A stretch of DNA of 64,000 nt from Kocuria subflava (GCF_012163155.1 NZ_JAAVUN010000004.1:69465-133464); one strand, 5' to 3'. Shown: positions 1 through 9,643, counted from the stretch's first letter. A program made the numbers and translations. The notes: generated by a model from the letters alone, not told the origin.

Positions 1-38
1 GGCGCCCCTCACCTTCCGTACGGAAGGTGAGGGGCGCC
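1..38. terminator. 38-bp perfect palindrome, probable bidirectional terminator
   Basis: The first 38 bases are a perfect inverted repeat: arms beginning GGCGCCCCTCACC and closing on GTAC. It is followed by GTCGTTGTTGGTGTG, which resembles the tail of the hairpin at 63070. The stem would form on either strand. Its upstream gene lies outside the window, so which gene it ends cannot be seen. Confidence 0.6.
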
Positions 39-435
39 GTCGTTGTTGGTGTGTGGTCCAACAATGGGTTTGAGGTGTGAGGGGCCGGTGGTGGCGGGAA
101 CGGATGCTCAAGAGCACCCAGCGCGGGGAGAGATGCGCCTCCAGAGATGGAAATGAACCCGCCCACCACCGGCAGACGCCAGGCGTCTCATCAGGAGGCA
201 ACCGTGGGCTGTTCGGTTGATTACGCCACAGGCGCGTGTCCGGTGACACCCCCCAGTGTCGGCCGGGCAGCGAATTCCGTGGCGTCCCCCTGATGCCGTG
301 TGGCACAAGGCCACGACGTACATGTTATCGAGTCTTGACCTTCCCGTGACACCACCACCGGGGCATGACGTCAGGTGACAAGGCACATTCGTGAATTGTG
401 ATCCGTGCCACCCTGACGATCTGTTGCTGGGGTGC
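39..435. other. gene-free interval
   Basis: I see no convincing gene in these 397 bases. A 15-bp perfect palindrome (AGACGCC A GGCGTCT) lies at 174-188. An AGGAGG at 193-198 precedes a GTG at 204 opening a 29-codon frame ending near 293, with no recognisable product. On the minus strand a weak TAACAT -10-like box (plus 321-326) could drive transcription leftward. None of these is strong enough to call a gene. Confidence 0.4.
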
Positions 436-1617
436 TCAGAGCACCGCCACGTTGAACACGAGCCCCAGCAGGTACGTGGCGATCGCCGCACCGTAGCCGA
501 TGGCCAACTGCCGCATGCCGCGTGCCAGCGGTGAGGCGCCGGAAAGCAGCCCCACCAAACCACCGGTGACCAGCAGGGCCACGCCCACAAGGGCCATGGC
601 CACCACCATGGCCCACATGCCACCCATGCCGAAGAGGTAGGGGAGGATGGGGATCACGGCACCGGAGGCAAAGAAGCAGAAACTGGAACCGGCAGCACCC
701 AGGTCCGTTCCCAGAGCCACGTGCTCCCCGCCAGGGGCGTCCTGGTCCTCAGGATCCGGGTCCCGGAAGGACAATGACGGGTCACAGTCGCAGTCCAGGT
801 AACCCAGGCGTTCCTTGACGCGGTGGGCGGCAGCCTCCGGGCTCATGCCACGGGCACGGTAGATCAACTCGAGTTCGTTGGCATCCAGATCCAGGTCTGG
901 TGCCACCGCCAGGGTGATCTGGGTGGGGGAGGAGGCTTCCAACAGTTCGCGCTGTGAGCGCACGGAGACGAATTCCCCGGCGCCCATGGACAGCGCCCCG
1001 GCCAGCAGACCGGCAATGCCCGTGAACAGCACCATGGTGGATGACATGCCCGTGGCTCCAGCACCCATGACCAGGGCCAGGTTGGAGACCAGCCCGTCAT
1101 TGGCGCCGAACACGGCGGCGCGGAAGTTCCCGGAGAGCCGCTGGCGGCCGTCATTGGCCAGGGCTCGCACGATTTCCTCATGGATGGCTTCATCCGCAGC
1201 CATGGCCGGTGAGGCGTCAGCGTCCTCCTGGTACGGGGAGCGGGACTCGGCGCGCTGCAGCAGCGCCAGCACAAAAACGGAGCCGAAGTGGGCGGCCAGG
1301 AACATCAACACCCGTGAACTCAGGGACGGGCTGACGGTCTTGGCGGCGTGTTCCCCGAGCTTGGCCTTCCAGTACTGGGAGTGGCGACTTTCCGCCTCTG
1401 AGACCTTGAGCAGGATCTCCTTGTGGCGTCCTGTGCTGGATTCACCCAGCCTCCGGTAGATCTCGGCCTCGGCTTGTTCTTCTGCCAGGTAGCGGCGCCA
1501 GCGCCGGATCTGAGCCGGTGTGGAATCCGTGGCGGGATCTGCTTGCCCGTGGGTGGAGGGCTCACGGTGGGCCGGTGCGGAGTTTTCAGGCGTGTGGGAA
1601 CGTGGCGAATCAGCCAT
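436..1617 (-). CDS. VIT1/CCC1-family metal transporter with N-terminal ferritin-like domain
   Basis: Predicted membrane iron/manganese transporter. From the chosen ATG the protein is 393 aa. Residues 35-150 look like a rubrerythrin/ferritin-like helical domain (EEQAEAEIYRRL, then a second helix with SEAESRHSQYW). Residues 155-393 are the VIT1/CCC1 transporter part, with FGANDGLVSNLALVMGAG, GALSMGAGEFVSV and two hydrophobic C-terminal segments. This order matches membrane-bound ferritins of the MbfA type, which export iron; that role is inferred. An upstream in-frame ATG at 1779 would add 54 residues with no domain content, so I prefer the start at 1617 (MADSPRSH). The gene stands alone. Metal specificity cannot be read from the sequence. 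Confidence 0.85.
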   Translation of the reverse strand: MADSPRSHTPENSAPAHREPSTHGQADPATDSTPAQIRRWRRYLAEEQAEAEIYRRLGESSTGRHKEILLKVSEAESRHSQYWKAKLGEHAAKTVSPSLSSRVLMFLAAHFGSVFVLALLQRAESRSPYQEDADASPAMAADEAIHEEIVRALANDGRQRLSGNFRAAVFGANDGLVSNLALVMGAGATGMSSTMVLFTGIAGLLAGALSMGAGEFVSVRSQRELLEASSPTQITLAVAPDLDLDANELELIYRARGMSPEAAAHRVKERLGYLDCDCDPSLSFRDPDPEDQDAPGGEHVALGTDLGAAGSSFCFFASGAVIPILPYLFGMGGMWAMVVAMALVGVALLVTGGLVGLLSGASPLARGMRQLAIGYGAAIATYLLGLVFNVAVL

Positions 1618-1892
1618 GGAGGAGTCCTTGTCCTCATCGGCCGGTGACGGCTCGGTGATCTTCAGTGCGGTGAAACGGACTGTGAGCCCGCGTGAAGGTC
1701 TCGTTCGCCCGGTACGCAGGTGGCCAGCCGGGACTCCTCCAAGAGATCCGGTATGTCGACTGACCGCTGCTGACATCAATGTGCTGATGTGAGCGTGGAA
1801 CTACTCCCCTTCAACTCAGCCAGTTTAAGGGATGAGCTGAGGTGCTACGACGTGAAATTGGTTACCGTCAGGCGCAGCCTGCAGACCCCGGC

Positions 1893-3041
1893 TCAGGCGC
1901 CGTGCAACGGGATCACGGTCCCGGCCGATGCCGAGCTGGTGCCCTGTGGGTCTGCCACCTCTGTGGTTCCCCATCGGAAGCTGTAGGGATCCAGGCACAG
2001 GCGCCCGAACCGCAGACCGTCCACCATGCGTTCAGCAGCCGTCACGGGATCCAGCGGTCCGGCCGTCCACGGGCGGTCCCAGGTGGAGGGTTCCTCCCAA
2101 TGGCCTTCCTCAAAATAGGCAACGTCCAACGGCCAGTGGGAGACCGGAACGGACACGGTGGTGGACATGGCACACGTGACCCCGTCAGGACCTGAACCTG
2201 CCCAGGCCGATGGCGTGTTGCCGGTGCCTTCCGCCACGTACTTCAGCACCAGCTGGCCCTTCCACGGCAAAGACGCCAGGTCCTCGGCCAGCATGTCCCG
2301 CAGGTTGTCCCACACGGATTCCGGAATCTGGTCTGCCGGAACATGCGGGGCGATCAGTCCGATTCCCGGGTCATGCAGTTCGCGGACCTCAGCAGCGGCA
2401 TCTGCCGTCTCAGCCGCAGGCTGGCCGCAAGGCAACTTGGCGCGGGAACCGGAGGTGGTCTCCAGTCCCATGGATCGAATGGCGCAGTTCCACAGGCCGT
2501 TGCCGGCACGGTAAGCCACTTCCGTCCAGGGCACCGGCCACGGGGGGGTGTCATTGAGCCCGGCCCTGGCACCCAACTGCTGACGCATCTGTTCGTAGGT
2601 GCTGGGCGGCAGCTTGAACTTCCGTCCGGAGGAAATGGCCTGGCGGACCGCTCCAATGGCGCCCATCATCAGGCGCGTGGATTCCCCGGACGGGTCATAG
2701 GTGCTGGTCAGCTGTTCCACGGCCAGGAAGGTGGCCTCATCCAGCAGGCAGGCAGCGTTGGCGTCAAACTCCAGATCGGAGGTCTTGAACACCACCAGTT
2801 CCACACCCACCCGGATCTGTGCATCCGTGTAGTGGGTGGCGGCTGCCGTGGCGTCCTCCAAGGAGAACGGCGGCGCCATCCGGATGAGCATCTGGTTCAA
2901 CAGCGCGGGGGACTCGGTGGGGTGCAGCAAATGAAAACGACGACGGATCTGATCCGGGCGCAACCCGCGATCAACCATGACGGCAATGAGGGGGCCATGC
3001 CGATCGACGAACAGCGGGAGGCCGGACGGTGAAGTAGGCAC
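1893..3041 (-). CDS. conserved-looking protein of unknown function, 382 aa
   Basis: The gene has a GTG start with AGGAGG nine bases upstream. The predicted protein is soluble, with no signal peptide or membrane segment. I do not recognise a family. It is rich in Trp and Pro in the middle (NDTPPWPVPWTEVAY, FEEGHWEEPSTW) and looks like a folded alpha/beta protein rather than a shadow of another frame, since codon use is typical of the neighbours. It lies downstream of the SNF2 helicase on the same strand, about 150 bases away, so it may belong to the same functional group. No function is assigned. Confidence 0.7.
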   Translation of the reverse strand: MPTSPSGLPLFVDRHGPLIAVMVDRGLRPDQIRRRFHLLHPTESPALLNQMLIRMAPPFSLEDATAAATHYTDAQIRVGVELVVFKTSDLEFDANAACLLDEATFLAVEQLTSTYDPSGESTRLMMGAIGAVRQAISSGRKFKLPPSTYEQMRQQLGARAGLNDTPPWPVPWTEVAYRAGNGLWNCAIRSMGLETTSGSRAKLPCGQPAAETADAAAEVRELHDPGIGLIAPHVPADQIPESVWDNLRDMLAEDLASLPWKGQLVLKYVAEGTGNTPSAWAGSGPDGVTCAMSTTVSVPVSHWPLDVAYFEEGHWEEPSTWDRPWTAGPLDPVTAAERMVDGLRFGRLCLDPYSFRWGTTEVADPQGTSSASAGTVIPLHGA

Positions 3042-3188
3042 TTCCGGACACCTCCTGGGGTATTGATGTTCACGCTATTGCACCGGCGGGCCAATCACAC
3101 GTGATCAGGTAATTCACTGCAATGTGACACTGCAGCAAGGTTGTTGACGTGACATCATGGCGCTCAAGTTACTGGTGCGTCAAGGATT

Positions 3189-6100
3189 TCACTGACGGAA
3201 CAACTCCATGACGTCTTGTTCCGTCAGGGCGGCTGAAAACGTGCCGTCGTCGTCCATCACGGTCTCGAACAGACGGGCCTTTCGGTCCTTGAGTTCCATG
3301 ACCTTTTCCTCGATGGTGCCGGTGGCCACCATGCGGTAGACCATGACCTTGCGTTCCTGGCCGATTCGGTGTGCGCGGTCCACGGCCTGGTTCTCCGCCA
3401 TGGGATTCCACCAGGGATCCAGCAGGAAGCAGTAGTCCGCCTCCGTCAGGTTCAACCCGGTGCCACCTGCCTTCAGGGAGATCAGGAACACCGGTGCCTG
3501 ACCGTCACGGAATCGTTGGATCACAGCGCCCCGGTCACGGGTGGAGCCATCCAGGTAGGCGTACGGAATGCCCAACCGGTCCAGTCGGGCCGCCGCCAGT
3601 TTGAGGAAACCGGTGAACTGGGAGAAGACCAAGGGCCTGTGACCTTCCGCCACGATCTCCGGCAGGTGCTCGAACAACGCCTCCAACTTGGAGGAGCTGA
3701 TCTCCAGCTCCGGGTCCACCAAGGAGGGGTCCAGTGCCATCAACCGCAGCTTGGTCAAGGAGCTGAAGATGGTGAACCGGTTGCGGTTGAGCTCCGGAAG
3801 CAACTTCAGCACCTTGGAGCGTTCGCGCTGCAGGTGCAGGTCATAGAGCTTGCGGTGTTCCTCCGTGAGTTGGATCCGCAGGGTCTGCTCCAGCTTGGGT
3901 GGCAGCTGAAGGTCCACGGCGTCCTTGGTGCGCCGCAGGATGAACGGGGCGATTCTGCGCCGCATCCGGGACATGGCAGCCCGGTCATGGGAGACCTCGA
4001 TGGGGCGCTGATAGTCCTCCACGAACTTCCTGCGTGACGGGAACAACCCCGGTGCGCTCAGGCTCAGCAACGCCCACAAGTCAGCCAGTCCGTTCTCCAA
4101 CGGAGTGCCGGTGACGGCAACCGTGGTCCTGGTCTTCAACTCCCGAGCCACGCGGTGGGCCTGGGTCCGCGGGTTCTTCACGAACTGCGCCTCATCCAGA
4201 ATCACAGCCTCCCACTCCGGTTGGCTCCACAGTGCCTCATCCATGCGCAACAGGGTGTAGGAGGTCACGACGACGTCCTGGGTGGCGGCCAATTCGGCCG
4301 GCATCTGACCGGCACCGGCGGCCGTGCCCTGGGCGGCAGCGATTTTCAGATGCGGGGCGAACTTGTTGATCTCCGATACCCAGTTGGGCACCACGGAGGT
4401 GGGGGCCACCACCAGGAAAGGCTGCACCGCCGGATTCTCAGGACCGCGAAGCTGTGCCTGCTCCAGAACGTGGGTGAACAGCGCAATGACCTGAACGGTT
4501 TTGCCCAGACCCATGTCATCGGCCAGGATCCCGCCCAAACCCATGTCCTGAAGGGCTGCCAACCACTGGAACCCCTCCACCTGGTAGGGCCGCAGCTGTG
4601 CAGTCAGCCCTGCCGGCACCGGTGGTGGATCACTGGGTTCCCGGTGCACCAGCCGGTTCACGGCCTCCCGCCACTGCGTCACGGTTTCGCTGCGGTCGGA
4701 GAGCTCCTCCAACTCCTGCCACAACCCCATCTGGTGTTTGGAGACCCGCAGTTGGTCGCTCGGAGTTTCCTGCAGGGACCGCGCTTCGCGCAGCAACTCC
4801 CGCAGGTGCTCGAACCGGGGGGCATCCAGAGCGAACCAGGAGCCGTTGGGCAGCATCATCACGTCCTGGCCCCGTGCCAGGGCGCGGAAGATTTCTGCGA
4901 ACGCCACGTAGAAGTCACCCACACGTACGGTCACACCAAGGTCGAACCAGTCCCGGTGCTCGCTGGGCAGCGTGGAGACCGTGATCTCCGGCGGTTCATC
5001 CGAGGGCTTGTAGGCAGGTTCCGTACCGGTGACCTGAATCCTCAGGTCGTGGACCTTTTCCAGCTCCGGCAGCCAATCACGCAACAAGACCACGGCCTCG
5101 TAACCCACGTAGGCGGAGCGGCGGAACTCAAGATCCGGGATGCGGCGCATGACGGCTTTGGTCATGGCGCTTTCCCACGTGGACTCCCGCTTGGCCGGTT
5201 CCGTGCCCGAAGGATCGGCAGGGCGGAACGGCAGGCGGATGCGCTGACCACCCTGGCTGTACTCCCATTCCCAGTCCAACCGGATGGTCAGATCATCGTG
5301 ATGAACCGTGAGCACCATTTCCGGTGGGGCCACGTGAGGGAGCTCGATCGAGCCGTCGTCGTTGGCCAGCCCGATCCGCTGGTGCAGCCGGGGAAACCAG
5401 TGGTCCAGGAATTCCTGAATCTCCTCATGCGGGACCGTGACCTCCTGAGCTGTTTCCAGGAACTGGCGTTGGTCCCGGGTCAGGCGGGTCCTCAGCGGCA
5501 CCAAGGTCAGAGGGAACCGGTTGAGATCCTCGGTCCGCTCCAACTCCACAGGATCTTGTGGTGCGGGGAAGAACACCCCATGGCCGGGGGCCCCCACTAT
5601 GCCTGCAGATTCCAGGGCTACGGTTTCCACGCGGGCGGCATCATCGGCCGTTGCGTCTTGACTGGAATTCGTGGTGTCGATCAACACCTCGGGATGCAGC
5701 AGCAGGTTGTTCTCGTCGTCGTGCACCAGGTCGATCTGGAACCTGCCCGGTGAGCTGAGACGCACGGGCTGCGCGTGGTCACGGGTGATGAACTCCACCC
5801 CCAGTTCCTCGGCACGGCCCAACAGTGACCACAGCACGGGGGATTCGTAATGTTCCACGTACACCCAGTGCCGGTCGTGCAGGACCTGGCGGGAGCGGAC
5901 GTTGGCCAGGGAGCGGATTTCATCGAACCAGTCGGCCTGTTCGGCGGTGAGCATCCCGGAGATCCCGGCCTCCGTGACCTTCTCCCAGTCCAAGCCGCCC
6001 CGGATCCAGTCCCCGCGCCGACCTTTGCGCACCGGCCGCATCCCCAGGGAGTAGGGGGCACCGGCCTGGGCTTGTCGTGCGCGATGCACCCGGCGGAACG

Positions 6101-6260
6101 TGGGCAGTTGAAGGTCGAACTCCAGGCCGATGGCCGGGCCCGGGTGTTCGGTGTCCTCGACGTCCAGGGCGGGGGCGTCGTCGTCGAGCATGGAGGCCAA
6201 AGCGCGCTGCCATGAGGAGGCTGTGCGGGCCGTGGAGGACTCGGCGGCAGGTGAGGTCAT
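3189..6260 (-). CDS. SNF2-family DEAD/DEAH-box helicase
   Basis: Predicted ATP-dependent DNA translocase of 1023 aa. The C-terminal half carries the full SNF2 motif set: Walker A ADDMGLGKT near residue 580, DEAQ near 687, TGTPLEN near 720, then DGSTRDRG, SLKAGGTGLNL and DPWWNP...RAHRIGQ near 957. The N-terminal 500 residues resemble the SNF2-associated region of actinobacterial helicases and have no visible zinc finger. The open frame extends further upstream, but that part is antisense to the divergent gene at 6408. I chose the ATG at 6260 because a TAGAAT box ends seven bases before it, which suits a leaderless transcript. The alternative ATG at 6269 would lie inside that box. Role is unknown; repair, transcription recycling and defence are all possible. 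Confidence 0.9.
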   Translation of the reverse strand: MTSPAAESSTARTASSWQRALASMLDDDAPALDVEDTEHPGPAIGLEFDLQLPTFRRVHRARQAQAGAPYSLGMRPVRKGRRGDWIRGGLDWEKVTEAGISGMLTAEQADWFDEIRSLANVRSRQVLHDRHWVYVEHYESPVLWSLLGRAEELGVEFITRDHAQPVRLSSPGRFQIDLVHDDENNLLLHPEVLIDTTNSSQDATADDAARVETVALESAGIVGAPGHGVFFPAPQDPVELERTEDLNRFPLTLVPLRTRLTRDQRQFLETAQEVTVPHEEIQEFLDHWFPRLHQRIGLANDDGSIELPHVAPPEMVLTVHHDDLTIRLDWEWEYSQGGQRIRLPFRPADPSGTEPAKRESTWESAMTKAVMRRIPDLEFRRSAYVGYEAVVLLRDWLPELEKVHDLRIQVTGTEPAYKPSDEPPEITVSTLPSEHRDWFDLGVTVRVGDFYVAFAEIFRALARGQDVMMLPNGSWFALDAPRFEHLRELLREARSLQETPSDQLRVSKHQMGLWQELEELSDRSETVTQWREAVNRLVHREPSDPPPVPAGLTAQLRPYQVEGFQWLAALQDMGLGGILADDMGLGKTVQVIALFTHVLEQAQLRGPENPAVQPFLVVAPTSVVPNWVSEINKFAPHLKIAAAQGTAAGAGQMPAELAATQDVVVTSYTLLRMDEALWSQPEWEAVILDEAQFVKNPRTQAHRVARELKTRTTVAVTGTPLENGLADLWALLSLSAPGLFPSRRKFVEDYQRPIEVSHDRAAMSRMRRRIAPFILRRTKDAVDLQLPPKLEQTLRIQLTEEHRKLYDLHLQRERSKVLKLLPELNRNRFTIFSSLTKLRLMALDPSLVDPELEISSSKLEALFEHLPEIVAEGHRPLVFSQFTGFLKLAAARLDRLGIPYAYLDGSTRDRGAVIQRFRDGQAPVFLISLKAGGTGLNLTEADYCFLLDPWWNPMAENQAVDRAHRIGQERKVMVYRMVATGTIEEKVMELKDRKARLFETVMDDDGTFSAALTEQDVMELFRQ

Positions 6261-6267
6261 TCTCACC

Positions 6268-6273
6268 ATTCTA
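6268..6273 (-). promoter_or_regulatory. -10 box of the helicase gene
   Basis: TAGAAT on the minus strand ends seven bases before the helicase ATG, so transcription probably begins at or next to the start codon. No good -35 is visible. Confidence 0.5.
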
Positions 6274-6332
6274 GGAGCCGGACGGGGCGGGCAACCAGGC
6301 GGCAGCGGCCGCCGGGGACGGCCGGGCGCACA

Positions 6333-6338
6333 TATAAT
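6333..6338 (+). promoter_or_regulatory. -10 box of the 1044-aa gene
   Basis: A consensus TATAAT stands 69 bases before the GTG at 6408, giving a leader of about 60 nt. It shares the 147-bp divergent region with the helicase promoter, so both genes could be controlled together. The -35 region is GC-rich and unclear. Confidence 0.55.
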
Positions 6339-6407
6339 GAGGCGCTGGTACAGGGAGGTTTCACTCCCGCAGAACAAGGGCGGCCGGAGCCGCAGACGGA
6401 GGGTGCA

Positions 6408-9400
6408 GTGCCGGGGACCAACTCGCTTGTGCTCGGTCAACATCGCATTGCGCGCAATGAGGCCGAGATCGAGTACCTCAAGTGGAACGACGCCGTGTGT
6501 GCCGCGTTCTTCGGGGCGGACAAAGCAGGTGAACTGGTTCCCCTGGACCTGGATGAGAAGACCCTGGCCCAGATCGGTCAGGAGCACGGACTGGACGGTC
6601 CCGCCACCCTGCGCGCCATTGTCGATTCCGTGACCCCGTTGCTGGTCATGGACGGTTCCCGCACCCCGGTGTTCGAGGCCTTCACCCGACTGACCACACT
6701 CTGGTACCGGGACTCCCGCCGCCAGCTGGACACTCTCTCCGAATTGGCGCCGCCGCCCATCGTGGCCCTGCTGGCGCTGTTCGCCCTGGCCGGACGCCAC
6801 ACCTCCCGGCTGGCCTCCCAGACCGGCAACAAGTCGGCTTCAGCGTTCTACCTGCCGTTGGCCGTTCTGCTGCAGGCCGGTCAGGACACCAAGGCGCTGG
6901 AGGCTTCCTTCAAGAAGGACACCGAGGCCTTCTGGGATGCCCTGCGCTACTGGCTGGAACTGCGCGACGGTGAGGTCGGCCTGCCCGTGGGTGATGCCCT
7001 CAACCAGCGGCCTGTTGGCCTTGCCCTGGCGCAGACCTTGCTGGGGGAGTCCGAGCGACGCCAACTCCACCAGATGTTCGCGGACATGGAACTGACCACC
7101 GCCCAAGGCCTCTCCCCGGAGGAACTGGGCGTGTACGTGGACTTCTGGCTGGATGTGGCAGACACGGATGTCTCCAAGTCCATGCGCCAGATCTGGACCA
7201 CCTCCGTGACCCGCTACCCGGGCCTGGAAGTGGCCCGTGCCGAGCTCGCCCGCTGGGAGCAGTCCCGGGCCGAAGCCGGTGGACCCACACCCGTCACCCG
7301 GTCCGTGTCCAGCAAGCCGGGAAAACACTCGGCCTCCCTGGCCCTGGTGGATGCCATGGACTACATCGGCAACAAGATCTTTGAGTTCGGTCTGGTGGTT
7401 CCCAAGCGGTTCATGACCGAACGTGAGGTGGAGCTGGAAACCACCGCCGGACCCCGCACCCTGTTCCTGTCCTACATCGGGGACGCCTACCTGGGAATCT
7501 CTGCCCTCACCGCACGGATCGAACCCGCCTCTCTGCTGGAAGGAGAGCTCAAGCTCTCCGCCGGGGCGCACACGTTCGAACGGACGGCGCGGCCCGTCGT
7601 CGTGTTTGCCAAGGACGCCTTCTCCGACACCTTCATCTCCGTGGACCACATTCCTGCCGCCTGGCCGTGCCGCGTGCTGGTGCGTGACGAGGAATCCACC
7701 ATCGCCCAGATGCGCTCCATCCTGGATGACTCCGCATCCCCGGACTACACATTCGTGCCCGCCGGGACCTCCGGACTGCCAGAGGGCTGGGCCATGTTCG
7801 ACGACGTCCAGGTGCTGCGCGCAGGCAACCCCGAGCTGACGGTCAACGACAACTTCTCCGGAATGGTCCCGCGACTTGTCCCCACCGTGCGACTCTCCGG
7901 TGGCCTACGCATTCCAGGAGACGTGGTGCGGTGGTCGGCTCAGCGCCCGCCGCAGATCACGGTGGTCTCGGACACCGATGACCCCTTGACCCTTGAGGTC
8001 GAGTGGCGTCACCCGGAAACCTTCCGTCTGCAGCGCCACAAGCTGGCCGAGAGCCTGATTCCGCCGTTCCAGATCTCCACCAACGGCACCCCCATGGCCC
8101 ATGCCACCGGCGGGCTGAAGCCCAACGACTACGTCCTGGTCCTCAAAGCAGGACGCACGGTCAAACAGCGCATGAGCTTCTCCGCGCGCGACTCCTCCTT
8201 CTACATGACACAGCGGTCGCTGGGCTATGAGGGGGAGATGGTCCACACCGACGACGACGCCCTGTGGCCCGTCACGGCTGCCACCGTTTCCGAGTTGCCG
8301 GACGAGTACGTCCAGGGTGCCTTCAACAATCTGAATTCCGTGGAGGTCCCGGAGGCCGAGCTGGAAGCTGTGGACGTCCCCACGGTTCCCGGTTGGCACT
8401 CCGCTGAGGGCCAGCTGCTGGTCCAGCGCGAGAACGTCCTCCCGGAGCACAGCGGGCCTTCCTGTCTGGCCACCGGCAAGCACCGGATTGTGCTGCCGCC
8501 CATGGACCCCAAGGCCAAGGCACCGTGGGTGTTCGGGCGCTGCCGGGACTGCGGGTTGGAAAAGCGCTACCCGGGCCGGCTGACCAAGCTCTCTGCCGTG
8601 TCCGAGGTCGGCTCGGTGGAGTCCCTCCAGTTCATCGGCCCGGACGAGGGGGAGAACCCCATGTCCTGGGCCCCGTTCCGCGATGCCCTGACGTTCCTGG
8701 GCGGCGGCAAGCGCTCCACCCTCTCGATCGTGGCCCGCCAGCTGGTGGACACCGAACGGTTCGAGGAATGGCTTGTGGGCCACCTTCAGGGTCTGGGTTT
8801 CCTGGAGGTCATCCGGGACGAGAACTGGACGGTGCGCCGTTGGCAGGTGTGTTCCCCTGCCCTGACGCAGTTGGTGGACGGATCCATCCTGCTCACCGGT
8901 GGGTGGACTCCGGACAAGGAGGCCCTGGTCTCCTCCGCTGCTGACGCCCTGGGTGGTGCACTGGTCACCTTGTCCCCGGAGGACCACGCCTCCTCCCTGG
9001 TCCAGGACGTTGAGCTGGAAGAGCTGGCTGAGCGTCTGCCGGAGGGGCTGTGCGACGTCATTTATGAGGCCGGACCCGTCATGCTGGACACCCTGGCACC
9101 TCTGTCCACCGTTCAGGACGGACTGGCACGTACGGAGATGCAGTACAACGGCGTGGCCGAACTGTTTGTGCCGTCCGATGCCACGTGGCTGCCCACCACG
9201 GACCGGGAACAGCCCGGGTTGTTCCGGATCAACCACCACCACCGCACGCGATACGTGTTTCGCACGGAGGCTGATGTGGAATCGGGTCACGGGCGGCGGG
9301 TGAACTCCGGGTTGGGCAAGCACCTGGCTGCCCGGCAGGCCGGGACCCCGCTGGTCTCCTGGGATGAGGAACTACAGCTTCTGTCCGTGCCGATCGGTGC

Positions 9401-9542
9401 CGAACTGCCCGGCTTGTATGCCCGCGCCACCGTGCTGTGCTCGGGTGTGCTGCCCACTCGCGTGGATGAGGACTTCTCCCTGAACTACGGGGACGTCTCC
9501 GAGGACTTCGCGCAGATCCTCACCGCCAAGCTCATGGGCTGA
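6408..9542 (+). CDS. large protein of unknown function, partner of SNF2 helicase
   Basis: The gene starts at GTG 6408 with GGAGGG just upstream and encodes 1044 aa. I do not recognise the family. The N-terminus has a motif-like stretch (YLKWNDAVCAAFF), followed by an alpha-helical region to about residue 300. The middle (about 320-640) looks beta-rich. A possible metal site lies at a Cys near residue 685 and CRDCG near 711-714, spaced like an incomplete zinc ribbon. The C-terminal third (HHHRTRYVFR, VSWDEELQLLSVPIG, LPGLYARATVLCSG) looks compactly folded. It has no signal peptide or membrane segment. It is transcribed divergently from the SNF2 helicase across 147 bases, and a strong terminator follows it. 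A joint role with the helicase is an inference from this arrangement. Confidence 0.75.
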   Translation: MPGTNSLVLGQHRIARNEAEIEYLKWNDAVCAAFFGADKAGELVPLDLDEKTLAQIGQEHGLDGPATLRAIVDSVTPLLVMDGSRTPVFEAFTRLTTLWYRDSRRQLDTLSELAPPPIVALLALFALAGRHTSRLASQTGNKSASAFYLPLAVLLQAGQDTKALEASFKKDTEAFWDALRYWLELRDGEVGLPVGDALNQRPVGLALAQTLLGESERRQLHQMFADMELTTAQGLSPEELGVYVDFWLDVADTDVSKSMRQIWTTSVTRYPGLEVARAELARWEQSRAEAGGPTPVTRSVSSKPGKHSASLALVDAMDYIGNKIFEFGLVVPKRFMTEREVELETTAGPRTLFLSYIGDAYLGISALTARIEPASLLEGELKLSAGAHTFERTARPVVVFAKDAFSDTFISVDHIPAAWPCRVLVRDEESTIAQMRSILDDSASPDYTFVPAGTSGLPEGWAMFDDVQVLRAGNPELTVNDNFSGMVPRLVPTVRLSGGLRIPGDVVRWSAQRPPQITVVSDTDDPLTLEVEWRHPETFRLQRHKLAESLIPPFQISTNGTPMAHATGGLKPNDYVLVLKAGRTVKQRMSFSARDSSFYMTQRSLGYEGEMVHTDDDALWPVTAATVSELPDEYVQGAFNNLNSVEVPEAELEAVDVPTVPGWHSAEGQLLVQRENVLPEHSGPSCLATGKHRIVLPPMDPKAKAPWVFGRCRDCGLEKRYPGRLTKLSAVSEVGSVESLQFIGPDEGENPMSWAPFRDALTFLGGGKRSTLSIVARQLVDTERFEEWLVGHLQGLGFLEVIRDENWTVRRWQVCSPALTQLVDGSILLTGGWTPDKEALVSSAADALGGALVTLSPEDHASSLVQDVELEELAERLPEGLCDVIYEAGPVMLDTLAPLSTVQDGLARTEMQYNGVAELFVPSDATWLPTTDREQPGLFRINHHHRTRYVFRTEADVESGHGRRVNSGLGKHLAARQAGTPLVSWDEELQLLSVPIGAELPGLYARATVLCSGVLPTRVDEDFSLNYGDVSEDFAQILTAKLMG

Positions 9543-9586
9543 AGCCGGGCGGGGCGGGGGCGTAGTCGTTGCGCGGCCGGCGGCGA

Positions 9587-9643
9587 GTTTGACAGGGAAA
9601 GAGCCATTCTCAGGGGCTGAGAATGGCTCTTTCCCTGTCAAAC
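9587..9643. terminator. 26-bp perfect-stem hairpin
   Basis: Arms at 9587-9612 and 9618-9643 are perfectly complementary over 26 bp around a GGGGC loop. It lies between the end of the 1044-aa gene and a convergent small gene, so it probably ends transcription from both sides. There is no U-tract on either side. Confidence 0.75.

Noticed and set aside
175-200. Minus-strand CTGATGAG next to a short stem, like a hammerhead ribozyme core
   Set aside because: The GAAA segment required after stem II is absent (TGCC is found), and no cleavage-site stem can be drawn.
6261-6800. N-terminal extension of the SNF2 frame beyond the chosen start
   Set aside because: It is antisense to the 1044-aa gene and has no domain content; the -10 box at 6268-6273 lies inside it.
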